A DNA stretch of 64,000 nucleotides. Source: Thiothrix unzii. GTDB taxonomy: Bacteria; Pseudomonadota; Gammaproteobacteria; Thiotrichales; Thiotrichaceae. Every line of letters begins with the position of its first letter. The stretch's first letter is position 1. This document shows, one piece after another, positions 16,860 to 26,700 of the stretch. Below the pieces are notes generated by a model, which saw only the letters and a list, made by a program, of their open reading frames with translations, was not told where the DNA came from and ran no database searches. Made by a program: the position numbers and the translations under genes. Location of the stretch: positions 992,001 to 1,056,000 of the forward strand of contig NZ_CP072793.1 of assembly GCF_017901175.1 (NCBI RefSeq). Reading direction: 5' to 3'.

Positions 16860-18002
16860 ATGATTTTTGATTACGAAACGTTTAAGTTGATCTGGTGGTT
16901 GTTGGTCGGTGTGCTGTTTATTGGCTTTGCCTTGACTGATGGCTTCGATATGGGCGTGGGCGCGTTGTTACGCATTGTCGGTAAAACTGACGAGGAACGC
17001 CGCGTAGCGATTAATGCGATTGCGCCGCACTGGGATGGCAATCAGGTGTGGTTGATTCTGGCAGCGGGTGCGATTTTTGCGGCTTGGCCGATTACCTTTG
17101 GCGCGTCATTTTCGACGTTTTATTGGGCGTTGGTGCTGACCTTATTCTCGCTGTTTTTCCGTCCGGTGGGGTTTGACTACCGTTCCAAGATTGAGGATAC
17201 GCGCTGGCGCAATACGTGGGATTGGGGGCTGGTTGTGGCAGGTGTTGTGCCGCCGTTGGTGATTGGCGTGGCGTTTGGCAATTTGTTGCTGGGCGTGCCG
17301 TTTGCGTTTGATGAGTTCCTACGGATTTCGACTTACGGTTCATTCTTTAAGCTGTTCCACCCGTTTGCGGTGTTGGTGGGCTTGGTGAGTTTGCTGATGT
17401 TTACCATGCAGGGCGCGACGTATTTGATGTTGCGCACGGATGAGGCGGTGTATGCACGTTCACGTAAAGCGGCGCAATGGACGGCGGCTGGGGTGATTGT
17501 GACCTTCGGGCTGGCGGGCATTTGGTTGTGGGCGGGGATTGATGGCTATGTGATTACCCAAGCACCACCGCATGATTCCTTGCCGAATCCGCTGGCGAAA
17601 ACCGTTGTGCCAATGGCAGGCGCGTGGTTGGCGAATTACAGTATTTATCCGTTGGCAATTGCTGCACCGTTGGCAGGCTTTGTTGGTGCGCTGGGCGTGT
17701 TGATTTTGGCGGGGAAAGACCGTGCGGTGCTGAGCTTTATTCACAGCTCCTTGTGCTTGATTGGGGTGATTATGACGGCGGGTGTGTCGTTGTTCCCATT
17801 CGTTATGCCTTCTAGCTTGAACCCGAACCACAGTTTGACGATTTGGGATTCGGCTTCCAGTCATTTGACGCTGGCGATTATGTTCTGGTCAGCAGTGATT
17901 TTTGTGCCATTGATCCTGTTTTACACCGTGTGGTGCTACAAACAGATGTGGGGCAAAATTACCGTTAAATTCATCCGTGACAATGATCACTCAGTCTATT
18001 AA
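16860..18002 (+). CDS. cydB: Cytochrome bd ubiquinol oxidase subunit II
   Basis: Partner of CydA, 380 residues, mostly transmembrane. The N-terminal segment with LTDGFDMGVGALL, the GNQVWLILAAGAIFAAWP block and FRPVGFDYR are typical of CydB. It begins 10 bp after cydA with an AAGGAG SD and is followed 12 bp later by cydX. Confidence 0.97.
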   Translation: MIFDYETFKLIWWLLVGVLFIGFALTDGFDMGVGALLRIVGKTDEERRVAINAIAPHWDGNQVWLILAAGAIFAAWPITFGASFSTFYWALVLTLFSLFFRPVGFDYRSKIEDTRWRNTWDWGLVVAGVVPPLVIGVAFGNLLLGVPFAFDEFLRISTYGSFFKLFHPFAVLVGLVSLLMFTMQGATYLMLRTDEAVYARSRKAAQWTAAGVIVTFGLAGIWLWAGIDGYVITQAPPHDSLPNPLAKTVVPMAGAWLANYSIYPLAIAAPLAGFVGALGVLILAGKDRAVLSFIHSSLCLIGVIMTAGVSLFPFVMPSSLNPNHSLTIWDSASSHLTLAIMFWSAVIFVPLILFYTVWCYKQMWGKITVKFIRDNDHSVY

Positions 18003-18014
18003 GGAGATTTTACC

Positions 18015-18125
18015 ATGTGGTATTTTGCTTGGTTGCTCGGCGTATTGCTGGCGTGTTCTTTCGGTATCATCAACGTGATGTGGCTGGAGTTTCACGGTGG
18101 GTTGGATACGGATGATGAGAAGTAA
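18015..18125 (+). CDS. cydX: Cytochrome bd small subunit CydX
   Basis: Single-helix peptide of 36 residues, MWYFAWLLGVLLACSFGIIN followed by VMWLE and an acidic tail. This matches the CydX/YbgT family, which stabilises the haems of CydAB. AAGGAG stands 8 nt upstream of the ATG, and the location right after cydB is the usual one. Too short for ordinary ORF calling. Confidence 0.95.
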   Translation: MWYFAWLLGVLLACSFGIINVMWLEFHGGLDTDDEK

Positions 18126-18144
18126 GGCGTAAACTGCGTCTGAG

Positions 18145-18173
18145 AAAAAGGAGTGCTGCGGCACTCCTTTTTT
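18145..18173 (+). terminator. Rho-independent terminator of cydABX
   Basis: Stem AAAAAGGAGTGC / GCACTCCTTTTT with loop TGCG and a T run, 20 bp after cydX. Confidence 0.9.
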
Positions 18174-18213
18174 GTGGGTGATTTAGTCGGTCAGGCGATA
18201 GCGCATTACAGCA

Positions 18214-18822
18214 TTAAGCATGAATTGCCCCGTAAAGAAAAAAGCCAGCCACGCCCAAAGCTAACACCGCAATGGTTGCCTGAATGGGATTAATGCGCTG
18301 AATCTCTTCTTTTTGGCGCACTTCGCACACCCCGCCGGGGCAGAGTGTCGGTGGTGTTTTATGGATCAGGTTGTACAGCACGCAGCCAATGCAAATCCCA
18401 AAAGCGGTTTCGCTAAACAACAAAATCAGACAGGCAGTGCAAATGTAGATTTTGATTGGTGTCATCATTTCCAACACCACGACCAGCCAGAACATAATGA
18501 CCGACAACACCAAGCCAATGCTCCAAGCAAACCGTTTTTGTGCCGCACCCACGTATTCGGGTTTTTGCCGCGCCACAAAGAAACGCCCCACAATCAGACT
18601 CGGTGCGTATTTGGGATTTACCAATACCCGAATAAAAAAGTCCACCATAAAAAACGTGATGAAAATGCTGGTATAACGAAAATCCATCGTGCGGTACGCA
18701 TACAAAAACGACAAAATCGCAAACACAAATAACAGCCCCGCACCCGCGCGAGCTTCACGTTCGTTCAATACACGGACGGCATAGCCATCCACCACTTCGC
18801 CAAAATAGAAATGCTTGTTCAT
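18214..18822 (-). CDS. DUF4395 family membrane protein
   Basis: Protein of 202 residues with about four or five membrane helices (about 27-62, 100-125, 127-150, 180-200). It has the FGxCxGC pattern, seen as FGICIGCVLY, and a later CPGGVC pair, typical of DUF4395 proteins, whose function is unknown. The cysteines suggest redox or metal chemistry. It heads toward the cyd terminator on the opposite strand and is upstream-adjacent to the His/Cys-rich gene. Confidence 0.75.
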   Translation of the reverse strand: MNKHFYFGEVVDGYAVRVLNEREARAGAGLLFVFAILSFLYAYRTMDFRYTSIFITFFMVDFFIRVLVNPKYAPSLIVGRFFVARQKPEYVGAAQKRFAWSIGLVLSVIMFWLVVVLEMMTPIKIYICTACLILLFSETAFGICIGCVLYNLIHKTPPTLCPGGVCEVRQKEEIQRINPIQATIAVLALGVAGFFLYGAIHA

Positions 18823-18879
18823 AGAGAAATCTTCCGTTAATTCAAAGGTTAAGCTTTAAGTGAGATAACGCGAACAAGC

Positions 18880-19206
18880 TCAGACGATGGGTGGGCGGTA
18901 GAGTACATCAGCACGTTCCGGCAAGGGCTGAAACGTCAAAACGGGTGGGATAAAACGATTGCCGGGTGCTGTAACCAGCACTTCGGGCAAGCTCAAAATA
19001 AATTGCGCGTGTTGGAGTTGGTCACAATGGCAGGCATCGGCAGCCGTCGAATGAGCGGCTGTCTGTTGCTTATCGAGGCAGCAGTGGTGATCAGTCATCT
19101 GCATTTTCATCGGGGGCGTTGCCACATGATGGCACACACTCGCCGCCGACCAGACGGGCAGGGCGGTCATGAGCAAAATCAGAAACAGGATGATGTGTTT
19201 ACGCAT
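18880..19206 (-). CDS. Small secreted His/Cys-rich protein (CopL/DUF2946-like)
   Basis: Protein of 108 residues with an N-terminal signal peptide (about 1-21). The mature part has clustered metal-ligand residues: CHH, MKMQM, HHCC and CHCDQ, followed by a Pro-rich C-terminus. This resembles short CopL/DUF2946 copper-related proteins, but similarity is compositional and I would not name it. Periplasmic metal binding is inferred. Confidence 0.6.
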   Translation of the reverse strand: MRKHIILFLILLMTALPVWSAASVCHHVATPPMKMQMTDHHCCLDKQQTAAHSTAADACHCDQLQHAQFILSLPEVLVTAPGNRFIPPVLTFQPLPERADVLYRPPIV

Positions 19207-19255
19207 GATCCGACTCTATCAGAAGCCTGTTACCCATGCAAAAAACCCGTAGACC

Positions 19256-19693
19256 CTATGTCAGCTCGACTTCCACATTTAACTGATTGAGGAAATTCGC
19301 CGTCACAAAATCCATCGAGCTGATGTGCTGTTGCAACCATTCGCGCCAATACTGAATGTAATCCTGCAACATCGCGGTATCGCGCTCGCGCAACCATTGC
19401 TGTTGCACCCCCAGCAATTGCAGCAACGCCGTTTCGTGTTCACCCTGATGGCACGGCGTGGCGAAGAAATCGTATTGATGCATCAACAGTTCTTCACGGG
19501 CAAAATGCGCTTTGGTGTGTTCCACCCATGCGGCGACTTGTGCATCAATGGTGACGGGTGCGGCGGCAGTTTCGAGGTCTGTTAGTAAGCGCGAAACCAA
19601 TGCCAATTCCTCGCTGTGCACGGTGTTCATAAACGGCATCGCCACGTTCGGCAACGCATCCCAATCAGCAGTATAAGGTTCAGTGTAAGCCAT
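19256..19693 (-). CDS. Bacteriohemerythrin
   Basis: Di-iron oxygen-binding protein of 145 residues. Ligand motifs of the four-helix hemerythrin fold are visible: H in TVHSEEL, HFAREE, HQGEH and HISSMD. It may store or shuttle oxygen, which suits the nearby cytochrome bd oxidase. The ATG at 19693 is preferred (AAGGG upstream, family begins near the WDAL core); an in-frame ATG 14 codons earlier is less likely. Confidence 0.9.
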   Translation of the reverse strand: MAYTEPYTADWDALPNVAMPFMNTVHSEELALVSRLLTDLETAAAPVTIDAQVAAWVEHTKAHFAREELLMHQYDFFATPCHQGEHETALLQLLGVQQQWLRERDTAMLQDYIQYWREWLQQHISSMDFVTANFLNQLNVEVELT

Positions 19694-19792
19694 TTCATAC
19701 CCTTTGAATTCAAGCGTTGCGCAAGGGTAGGGCATGGCGAGGTGGGGGACATTGATTCAGGTCAAGGATGTTGCGTTGGATCGCAGCCCGCA

Positions 19793-21400
19793 TTAACGGG
19801 AAGCCGCAACCATCGCCGTTGCTACCGCTTCCGCCACCTTAATACCATCCACGCCCGCCGATAATATGCCGCCCGCGTAGCCCGCGCCTTCGCCCGCCGG
19901 ATAAAGCCCTTTGACATTGACGCTTTGCAAATCCTGCCCGCGTGTCATGCGCAGTGGCGACGAAGTACGGGTTTCTACCCCGGTCAACACTGCGTCATAC
20001 AGCGAAAAGCCTTTGATTTGGCGTTCAAACGCAGGCAAAGCTTCACGAATCGCACCAATCGCGTAGTCGGGTAAACTCGTTGCAAGGTCGGTTAACTGCA
20101 CGCCCGGTTGGTAAGATGGCTCAACCGTACCGAGTTGGGTTGACGCTTGGCCTTTGATGAAATCGCCGACCAGTTGTCCCGGTGCGTGGTAATTGCAGCC
20201 GCCTAATTCGTAGGCGCGTGACTCCCATTGGCGTTGAAATTCCAATCCCGCTAACGGGCCGCCGGGAAAATCTTCGGGGGTAACACCGACCACAATACCC
20301 GCATTGGCGTTGCGTTCGGCACGTGAATACTGGCTCATGCCGTTAGTGACGACGCGCCCGATTTCTGAGGTTGCTGCCACTACTTGCCCGCCGGGGCACA
20401 TACAAAAGCTGTACACCGCCCGCCCGTTATTGGCGTGATGCACCAGTTTGTAATCTGCCGCGCCGAGTTTTTCATTACCCGCGTGTTTGCCAAAGCGTGC
20501 TTGGTCAATCAGGCGTTGTGGGTGTTCAATACGGAAACCCAGCGAAAACGGTTTCGCTTCCATAAAAACACCGCGTTGATGCAGCATGGTGAAGGTGTCC
20601 CGCGCACTGTGTCCCAACGCCATAATGACGTGATCGGTACGGATTTGTTCGCCACTGGCTAATACCAAACCGCGCACTTGACCTGCTTCAATCACAAGGT
20701 CGGTGACTTGCTGCTGAAAACGAATTTCTCCGCCCAATTGCTCGATCTGGTGGCGAATGTTTTCCACCATCTTCACCAAGCGGAACGTGCCAATGTGCGG
20801 TTTGCTCAGATAAAGGATTTCTTCCGGCGCACCGGCTTTCACAAATTCAGTTAAGACTTTGCGCCCGTAGTGTTTGGGGTCTTTGATTTGGCTGTAAAGC
20901 TTGCCGTCGGAAAATGTCCCCGCGCCGCCTTCACCAAATTGCACATTGGATTCGGGGTTTAACTCGCTTTTACGCCATAAACCCCAAGTGTCTTTGGTGC
21001 GTTCCCGTACTTTTTTGCCGCGCTCTAAAATCAACGGGCGAAACCCCATTTGTGCCAGCAATAACCCCGCCATAATCCCGCATGGGCCAAAGCCGACAAT
21101 GACCGGGCGTTGTTCAAGGTTTTCAGGGGCTTGCGCGACGGGTTGATAACGGGTGTCGGGGCTGGGGTTAATGTGTTGATCGGTGCTAAACCGCGCTAAC
21201 ACTGCCGCTTCCGCTGCGATAGTTACGTCGATGGTGTATACCAGCACAATTGCGTCACGTTTGCGGGCATCGTAGCCGCGTTTGAAAATAGTGAAAGCTA
21301 ACACTTCATCAAGGGTAACGCCCAAGCGTTGCGCAATTGCCGCAGGTAAAGCGTCAGCAGAATGTTCCAGTGGGAGGCGCAATTCAGTAATGCGTATCAT
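19793..21400 (-). CDS. NAD(P)/FAD-dependent oxidoreductase (COG2509-type)
   Basis: Flavoprotein of 535 residues. It starts MIRITELRLPLEH as in its family, has a short N-terminal domain (1-95), a dinucleotide-binding motif VGFGPCGIMAGLLLAQ (about 101-116), QFGEGGAGTFSDGKL (about 152-166) and a C-terminal GEGAGYAGGILSAGVDG FAD motif. The substrate of this widespread family is unknown. The frame is open to 21538, but a terminator hairpin at 21463-21490 lies in that extension, so the start at 21400 is preferred. Confidence 0.88.
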   Translation of the reverse strand: MIRITELRLPLEHSADALPAAIAQRLGVTLDEVLAFTIFKRGYDARKRDAIVLVYTIDVTIAAEAAVLARFSTDQHINPSPDTRYQPVAQAPENLEQRPVIVGFGPCGIMAGLLLAQMGFRPLILERGKKVRERTKDTWGLWRKSELNPESNVQFGEGGAGTFSDGKLYSQIKDPKHYGRKVLTEFVKAGAPEEILYLSKPHIGTFRLVKMVENIRHQIEQLGGEIRFQQQVTDLVIEAGQVRGLVLASGEQIRTDHVIMALGHSARDTFTMLHQRGVFMEAKPFSLGFRIEHPQRLIDQARFGKHAGNEKLGAADYKLVHHANNGRAVYSFCMCPGGQVVAATSEIGRVVTNGMSQYSRAERNANAGIVVGVTPEDFPGGPLAGLEFQRQWESRAYELGGCNYHAPGQLVGDFIKGQASTQLGTVEPSYQPGVQLTDLATSLPDYAIGAIREALPAFERQIKGFSLYDAVLTGVETRTSSPLRMTRGQDLQSVNVKGLYPAGEGAGYAGGILSAGVDGIKVAEAVATAMVAASR

Positions 21401-21462
21401 AAAATCAACAGCGTCATCGTCAGCAAAAACGCGATTGTATAACAGCACGGCGGGGGGCGCAT

Positions 21463-21490
21463 AAAAAAGGCGTGATGAATGATCACGCCT
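21463..21490 (-). terminator. Rho-independent terminator downstream of the MBL-fold gene
   Basis: On the minus strand AGGCGTGAT, loop CATTC, ATCACGCCT, then six T. It insulates the FAD oxidoreductase gene from the upstream metallo-hydrolase gene. Confidence 0.8.
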
Positions 21491-21622
21491 AAAGACTGTA
21501 AAAGCAACCATGACGAGCCACTTCACAATGTCCAACAAATCCTCTCGTAAGAGCTAGGGACGCTTGAATTATAGTCAATGCGGGCTGATAAATCTATTTA
21601 ATCTCTAAGAATCACTTATGGT

Positions 21623-22555
21623 TTATTCGGCCTCAAGTTGCAGATAAGTCTGATGCACATTGCGCCCATGCAAGTCTTTGGACAATTTGAGGAAGCTGAA
21701 TTTATCATCGGCTGACAAACGTTTAACCGCATCACCCAAATCTTCCATCTCCTCTAGCGATTTACCGACTTCCGTTACCAGCCAATCAAGGTAATCGCCG
21801 GTATTTTTCTGTGCGGTAGCCAAATCGCTGGGTGCGCCATGCCCTGCAATGACGTGTTCGGGTTTGAGTTCTGCCATTTTCTTGAAAGTTGCCTGCCAGT
21901 CTTTTACTTTGGAAATCTCCGGCAATACGCCCAGCATCCGCTCGTTGAACACCATATCACTTGTGAATACCAGCTTTTCCTTGGGCAACCACAACACCGC
22001 ATCGCCGGGGAAATGCGCATCACCGAGGTAACGCAACGACATTTCCACGCCACCGATGGTTAGGGTTTTTTCGTCGCCCTCAAAGGTTTCGCTGGCGTAT
22101 TCCACCTTCAGGTCTTCAGGCTTGCCACCAATCGCGCTGGAAAGACGCATCCGGTTCATGGGTTCTTGTTCGTGCTGGCTGGCTACGGTTTTGGCTAAGG
22201 CACTAACCGGAATTTTTTGCGCAAGGAAATGGCTATTGCCCATCCAGTGATGGTCTTGCACGCCGATATTGATCACTTGCTTGATGGGTTTGTCGGTAAC
22301 GCTTTTGACGGCGGCTTCGAGCATTTTCGCGCTGCCTGCGGTTGCACCAGAACCAACCAATACTACTCCGTCAGCGGTGATAATAAAGCCGGTGGTGTTG
22401 TTCAAGCCTTGATTGTCGGCACTGCGTTGGTCGAGTTCGCCGATGATGGCGTATACGTTGTCCGTGACTTTTTGGGTGGTGGGTTCAAATGCGTGGGCGA
22501 GTGGCGCGGCTAATAGCAACAAGCCGATGAGTCCTGATGACAATTTTCTTAACAT
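21623..22555 (-). CDS. Secreted metallo-beta-lactamase-fold protein with altered metal motif
   Basis: Protein of 310 residues with a signal peptide (about 1-22, ending AHA). The fold is shown by FIITADGVVLVGSG, the GDAHFPGDAV block and VIAGHGAP. The usual HxHxDH motif is replaced: the equivalent stretch is NIGVQDHHWMGN, so the first two His and the Asp are not in place. The remaining ligands (H in GDAHFPGD, H in AGHGAP) are intact. The C-terminal 90 residues are helical. It may bind a single metal or have changed chemistry. AGGGA precedes the ATG. Confidence 0.82.
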   Translation of the reverse strand: MLRKLSSGLIGLLLLAAPLAHAFEPTTQKVTDNVYAIIGELDQRSADNQGLNNTTGFIITADGVVLVGSGATAGSAKMLEAAVKSVTDKPIKQVINIGVQDHHWMGNSHFLAQKIPVSALAKTVASQHEQEPMNRMRLSSAIGGKPEDLKVEYASETFEGDEKTLTIGGVEMSLRYLGDAHFPGDAVLWLPKEKLVFTSDMVFNERMLGVLPEISKVKDWQATFKKMAELKPEHVIAGHGAPSDLATAQKNTGDYLDWLVTEVGKSLEEMEDLGDAVKRLSADDKFSFLKLSKDLHGRNVHQTYLQLEAE

Positions 22556-22703
22556 GGTGTAGTCCCTAGTCGGCACGGAACTGCGTGTGGCAGCTCATGC
22601 ATTGGTTCATGATCGTGGTTTTGTTTTATCGAGTATCTCAGGTTTCACAGCGTAACCGCACTATTTTTGGTATAACACCCCATCGCCATCAAATAGCACT
22701 ACT

Positions 22704-23609
22704 ATGGAACACCCTGTCAAACGCCGTAAACCTTGGCTCGCGCTGCTGCTGTCGTTGCTGTTGCCCGGTTACGGACAGCTTTATAACGGTGAAGTTAACA
22801 AAGCCATTTGGTTCTTTTTGTGCCTGTCGCTGTTACCGATAGTGGTGGTTGCAATGATTGCGCTATACGTGCCGGGTCAATGGTTATTGGCGAGTGGGGC
22901 AGGGTATTTGCTGTTGGCTGGTAGCGGGTGGTTGTATGGCGCGATTGATGCTTTTCGTATAGCACGGCGGCAGCCGGATTACGTTTTGCAGCCTTGGCAA
23001 CGCAGCGGAGTGTATCTGCTGGTGTTTATTGCCTGCGCTGTGGTGGCAGTACCGGCATTGAATGCTTACGCCCGCGATCATTGGGTGGAAACTTTCCGCG
23101 TACCATCCGGCAGTATGGAACCCACGGTAATGACCGGCGATATGTTGTTTGCAGATAAACGCTATAACTGCCCAGGTTGCGGCAAAACGTTGAAGCGTGG
23201 CGATTTGGTGATTTTTGCGCACCCGAATACCCGCAGTCATTATTTCATTAAGCGCGTGATTGGTTTGCCGGGTGAGCATTTGCGCATTGAAGGCATGGCA
23301 ATTTATATCAACGGTAAATCGCTCAGTGCCGGACAAACCCCGCAAGCTAAGGGGGTGCAAGTGACCGAAACCGACGGTAAAGCGACTTGGCAAGTGGTTT
23401 GGGAACAACCTAATGCGGCGTTACCGCAAACTGATTTACAGATTCCGACGGGGCAGGTATTTATGATGGGCGACAATCGCACTGCCAGTAATGATTCGCG
23501 CTTTTTTGGTGCAGTGCCATTGGATGGCGTGATTGCACAGGCGAAAGTAGTATGGTTATCCGTCAAAGGCAATCAAGTGCGTTGGGAACGCATGGGCTTG
23601 GCATTGTAA
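22704..23609 (+). CDS. lepB: Signal peptidase I with N-terminal membrane extension
   Basis: Serine/lysine protease that removes signal peptides at the periplasmic face. In 301 residues: an N-terminal membrane region with LPGYGQLYNG and two or three helices (about 10-90), a further helix (about 102-120), catalytic Ser in PSGSMEPT (about 137) and catalytic Lys in YFIKRVIGLPG (about 179), and box E GDNRTASNDSR. Between them lies NCPGCGK, a CxxC that could be a metal or redox site. The N-terminal LPGYGQ part is an addition relative to E. coli LepB. It stands alone, away from lepA/rnc. Confidence 0.87.
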   Translation: MEHPVKRRKPWLALLLSLLLPGYGQLYNGEVNKAIWFFLCLSLLPIVVVAMIALYVPGQWLLASGAGYLLLAGSGWLYGAIDAFRIARRQPDYVLQPWQRSGVYLLVFIACAVVAVPALNAYARDHWVETFRVPSGSMEPTVMTGDMLFADKRYNCPGCGKTLKRGDLVIFAHPNTRSHYFIKRVIGLPGEHLRIEGMAIYINGKSLSAGQTPQAKGVQVTETDGKATWQVVWEQPNAALPQTDLQIPTGQVFMMGDNRTASNDSRFFGAVPLDGVIAQAKVVWLSVKGNQVRWERMGLAL

Positions 23610-23753
23610 TCCTGTCGTAATACACGGCTATGGCTTTACAGCAGCCGCTGACTCACGCAAACTAGCAACCATAATAAATGTGTTGCTATTGTAGGCAATA
23701 CAACCGCTCACAGTCGGTATCAACCCTGATTCACCCTCATTAAAGGCAATCCA

Positions 23754-26700
23754 ATGACCCGGCAAATCAAAAAGCTTCTGGTCGCCAACCGTGGCGAAAT
23801 TGCAATCCGTATCTTGCGTGCGGCAGCAGAACTCAAGCTGTGTACCGTTTCGATCTACACCTATGAAGATCGCTTTTCACCGCACCGTTACAAGGCGGAC
23901 GAAGCGTATCAGATCGGTAAAGACGACGAGCCACTTAAGCCCTACTTGGATATTGAAGGCATTATTGCCGTCGCGAAACGCACCCATGCGGATGCGATTC
24001 ACCCCGGTTACGGCTTCTTGTCAGAAAATGTGACACTGGCACGTCGTTGCCGCGAAGAAGGTATTATCTTCGTCGGCCCCACACCTGAGGCAATGCAGCG
24101 TTTAGGCGATAAAGTCGCAGCGAAAGAAAACGCGATTGCTGCCGGTTTGCCGATTATCGAAGACAGCAAAGAGCCGCTGGATAGTCTCGAAATCGCCCGC
24201 CGTGAAGCGGATCGCATTGGCTACCCGTTAATGATGAAAGCAGCTTCCGGTGGTGGCGGTCGTGGGATGCGGGTATTGCGTGAGCCATCGCAGTTGGAAA
24301 GTGCGTATAACGATGCGCGTAACGAAGCCCTCAAAGCGTTCGGCGATGCCACGGTTTTCCTTGAAAAATACATCGACTCACCGAAGCACATTGAAATCCA
24401 GATTTTGGGTGATACCCACGGCAATTTGGTGCATTTGTACGAGCGCGATTGCTCCGTGCAACGGCGTTTCCAGAAAGTGGTGGAAGTCGCGCCCAGCACC
24501 GGTTTGAAAGACGAAACCCGCGAAAATCTGTACAAATACGCGCTGGCAATTACCCGTCACGTGGATTATTCGTGCGCCGGTACGGTCGAATTCTTGGTCG
24601 ATAAAGACGAGCGTATTTACTTTATTGAAGTGAATCCACGGGTGCAGGTGGAACACACCATTACCGAAGAAATCACCGGGATCGACATTGTACGCAGCCA
24701 GATTTTGATTGCTGGCGGGGCGACGCTGAGTGATATTAATATCCCGGATCAGGATTCGATTCAGTGCAACGGTTACGCGGTGCAATGTCGGATTACCACC
24801 GAAGACCCGGAAAACGGCTTCAAGCCTGACTACGGTACGATCATTGCGTATCGCAGTACCGGCGGTTTCGGTATCCGTTTGGATGCGGGTGCAGCGTATC
24901 CGGGGGCAAAAATTTCCCCGTTTTTCGATTCCATGCTGGTAAAAGTGACCGCGTGGGGGCGCACTTTGGATGGCGCGATTCGCCGTAATTTGCGCGGTTT
25001 GCAGGAATTCCGTATCCGTGGGGTTAAAACCAATATCGGCTTCCTCGAAAACGTATTGGAACATCCGGTGTTCACCAGCGGACAATGTTCTGTCACCTTT
25101 ATCGACAATCATCCAGAGCTGTTCCACACCCCGTTGCGCTTTGACCGGGGTACGAAAACCCTCAAATTCATTGGCAATGTGACGGTCAATGGCAACCCGG
25201 ACGTGAAATACGTTGACCCGCATAAGCACTTCCGCAAACCGCTGGTTCCTGAATTTGACATCGTAGGCGATTACCCGAAAGGCACAAAAAATCTGTTGAC
25301 CGAAATGGGTGCGGATAAATTCTGTCAATGGGTGAAGCAACAGCCGAACATTTTCTACACCGATACCACGATGCGCGATGCCCACCAATCGTTGTTAGCA
25401 ACGCGGGTGCGTACCGAGGACATGCTGAAAATTGCCGAAGGTTTGGCTAAAAACCATCCGCAATTATTCTCGCTGGAACTGTGGGGCGGGGCAACTTTCG
25501 ACGTTTCAATGCGCTTCTTGCACGAATGCCCGTGGGAACGTTTGAAACTGTTGCGTGAAGCGATTCCGAATATTTTGTTCCAGATGTTGTTCCGTGGCTC
25601 GAATGCCGTGGGTTACACCGCTTACCCCGACAACCTGATTGAGGCTTTCATCGAGAAATCGTGGGAAAACGGTATCGACGTATTCCGCATTTTCGACTCC
25701 CTCAACTGGATCGAAGGGATGCGCAAATCCATTCAAGTGGTACGCGAGCGCACCGGTGGGATTGCGGAAGGCACGATTTGCTACACCGGTAATGTGCTGA
25801 ATACCGACCCGTCCAACAAGTTCAGCCTGCAATATTACCTTGATCTTGCCAAGCAATTGGAAGATGCCGGAGCGCACATGCTGGCGGTCAAAGACATGGC
25901 GGGCGTGTTGAAACCGTATGCCGCGACTACGCTGATTAGTGCTTTGAAAGAAACCGTGAATATTCCGATTCACTTGCACACCCACGATACCGCGTCGATT
26001 CAGTCCGCGACATTGCTCAAAGCGATTGAAGCCGGGGTGGATGTGGTGGATGCTTGCATGAGTTCCATGTCGGGTTTGACTTCACAGGTCAATATGAACT
26101 CGTTGATTGCCGCGATGGAAGGCCAGCCGCGTGAACAGCCGTTTAACCTGAAGTCGTTGAATGCTTACGCAAACTACTGGGAAGACGTGCGCGAAATGTA
26201 CTACCCGTTCGAGTCCGGCTTAAAAGCAGGCACGGCGGAAGTGTACAATCACGAAATTCCGGGTGGGCAATATTCCAACCTGCGTCCGCAAGCGATTGCG
26301 TTAGGGTTAGAGCACAAGTTCGAGGAAGTGAAAGAAAACTACGCAGTGGTCAACCGCATGTTTGGCGACATTGTGAAAGTTACCCCATCGTCCAAAGTCG
26401 TGGGCGATATGGCGATTTACATGACTTCCAACGGTTTGAGCGAAGCCGACGTGATGGAGCGTGGCACAACGCTGGCATTTCCCGATTCCGTGATTGACCT
26501 GTTCAAAGGCGGTCTGGGACAAGTGCCGGGTGGCTTCCCGAAACCATTGAGCGACATTATCCTCAAGGGTGAGCAACCGTATCCGGGTCGTCCGAACGAT
26601 CACATTAAGCCCGTGGACTTGGATGTCGAATTTGCTGCATTCCAGCAAGAATTCGACCCTGAGCAAACCTTCCTTGATTTCCTGTCGTTCAAAATGTACC

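Noticed and set aside
21401-21538. N-terminal extension of the FAD oxidoreductase
   Set aside because: It contains a perfect terminator hairpin with six T and does not resemble the family N-terminus, which begins MIRITEL-like at 21400.
24378-25388. 336-codon antisense frame within pyc
   Set aside because: Shadow of the strongly biased pyc reading frame; no SD, no recognisable domain.
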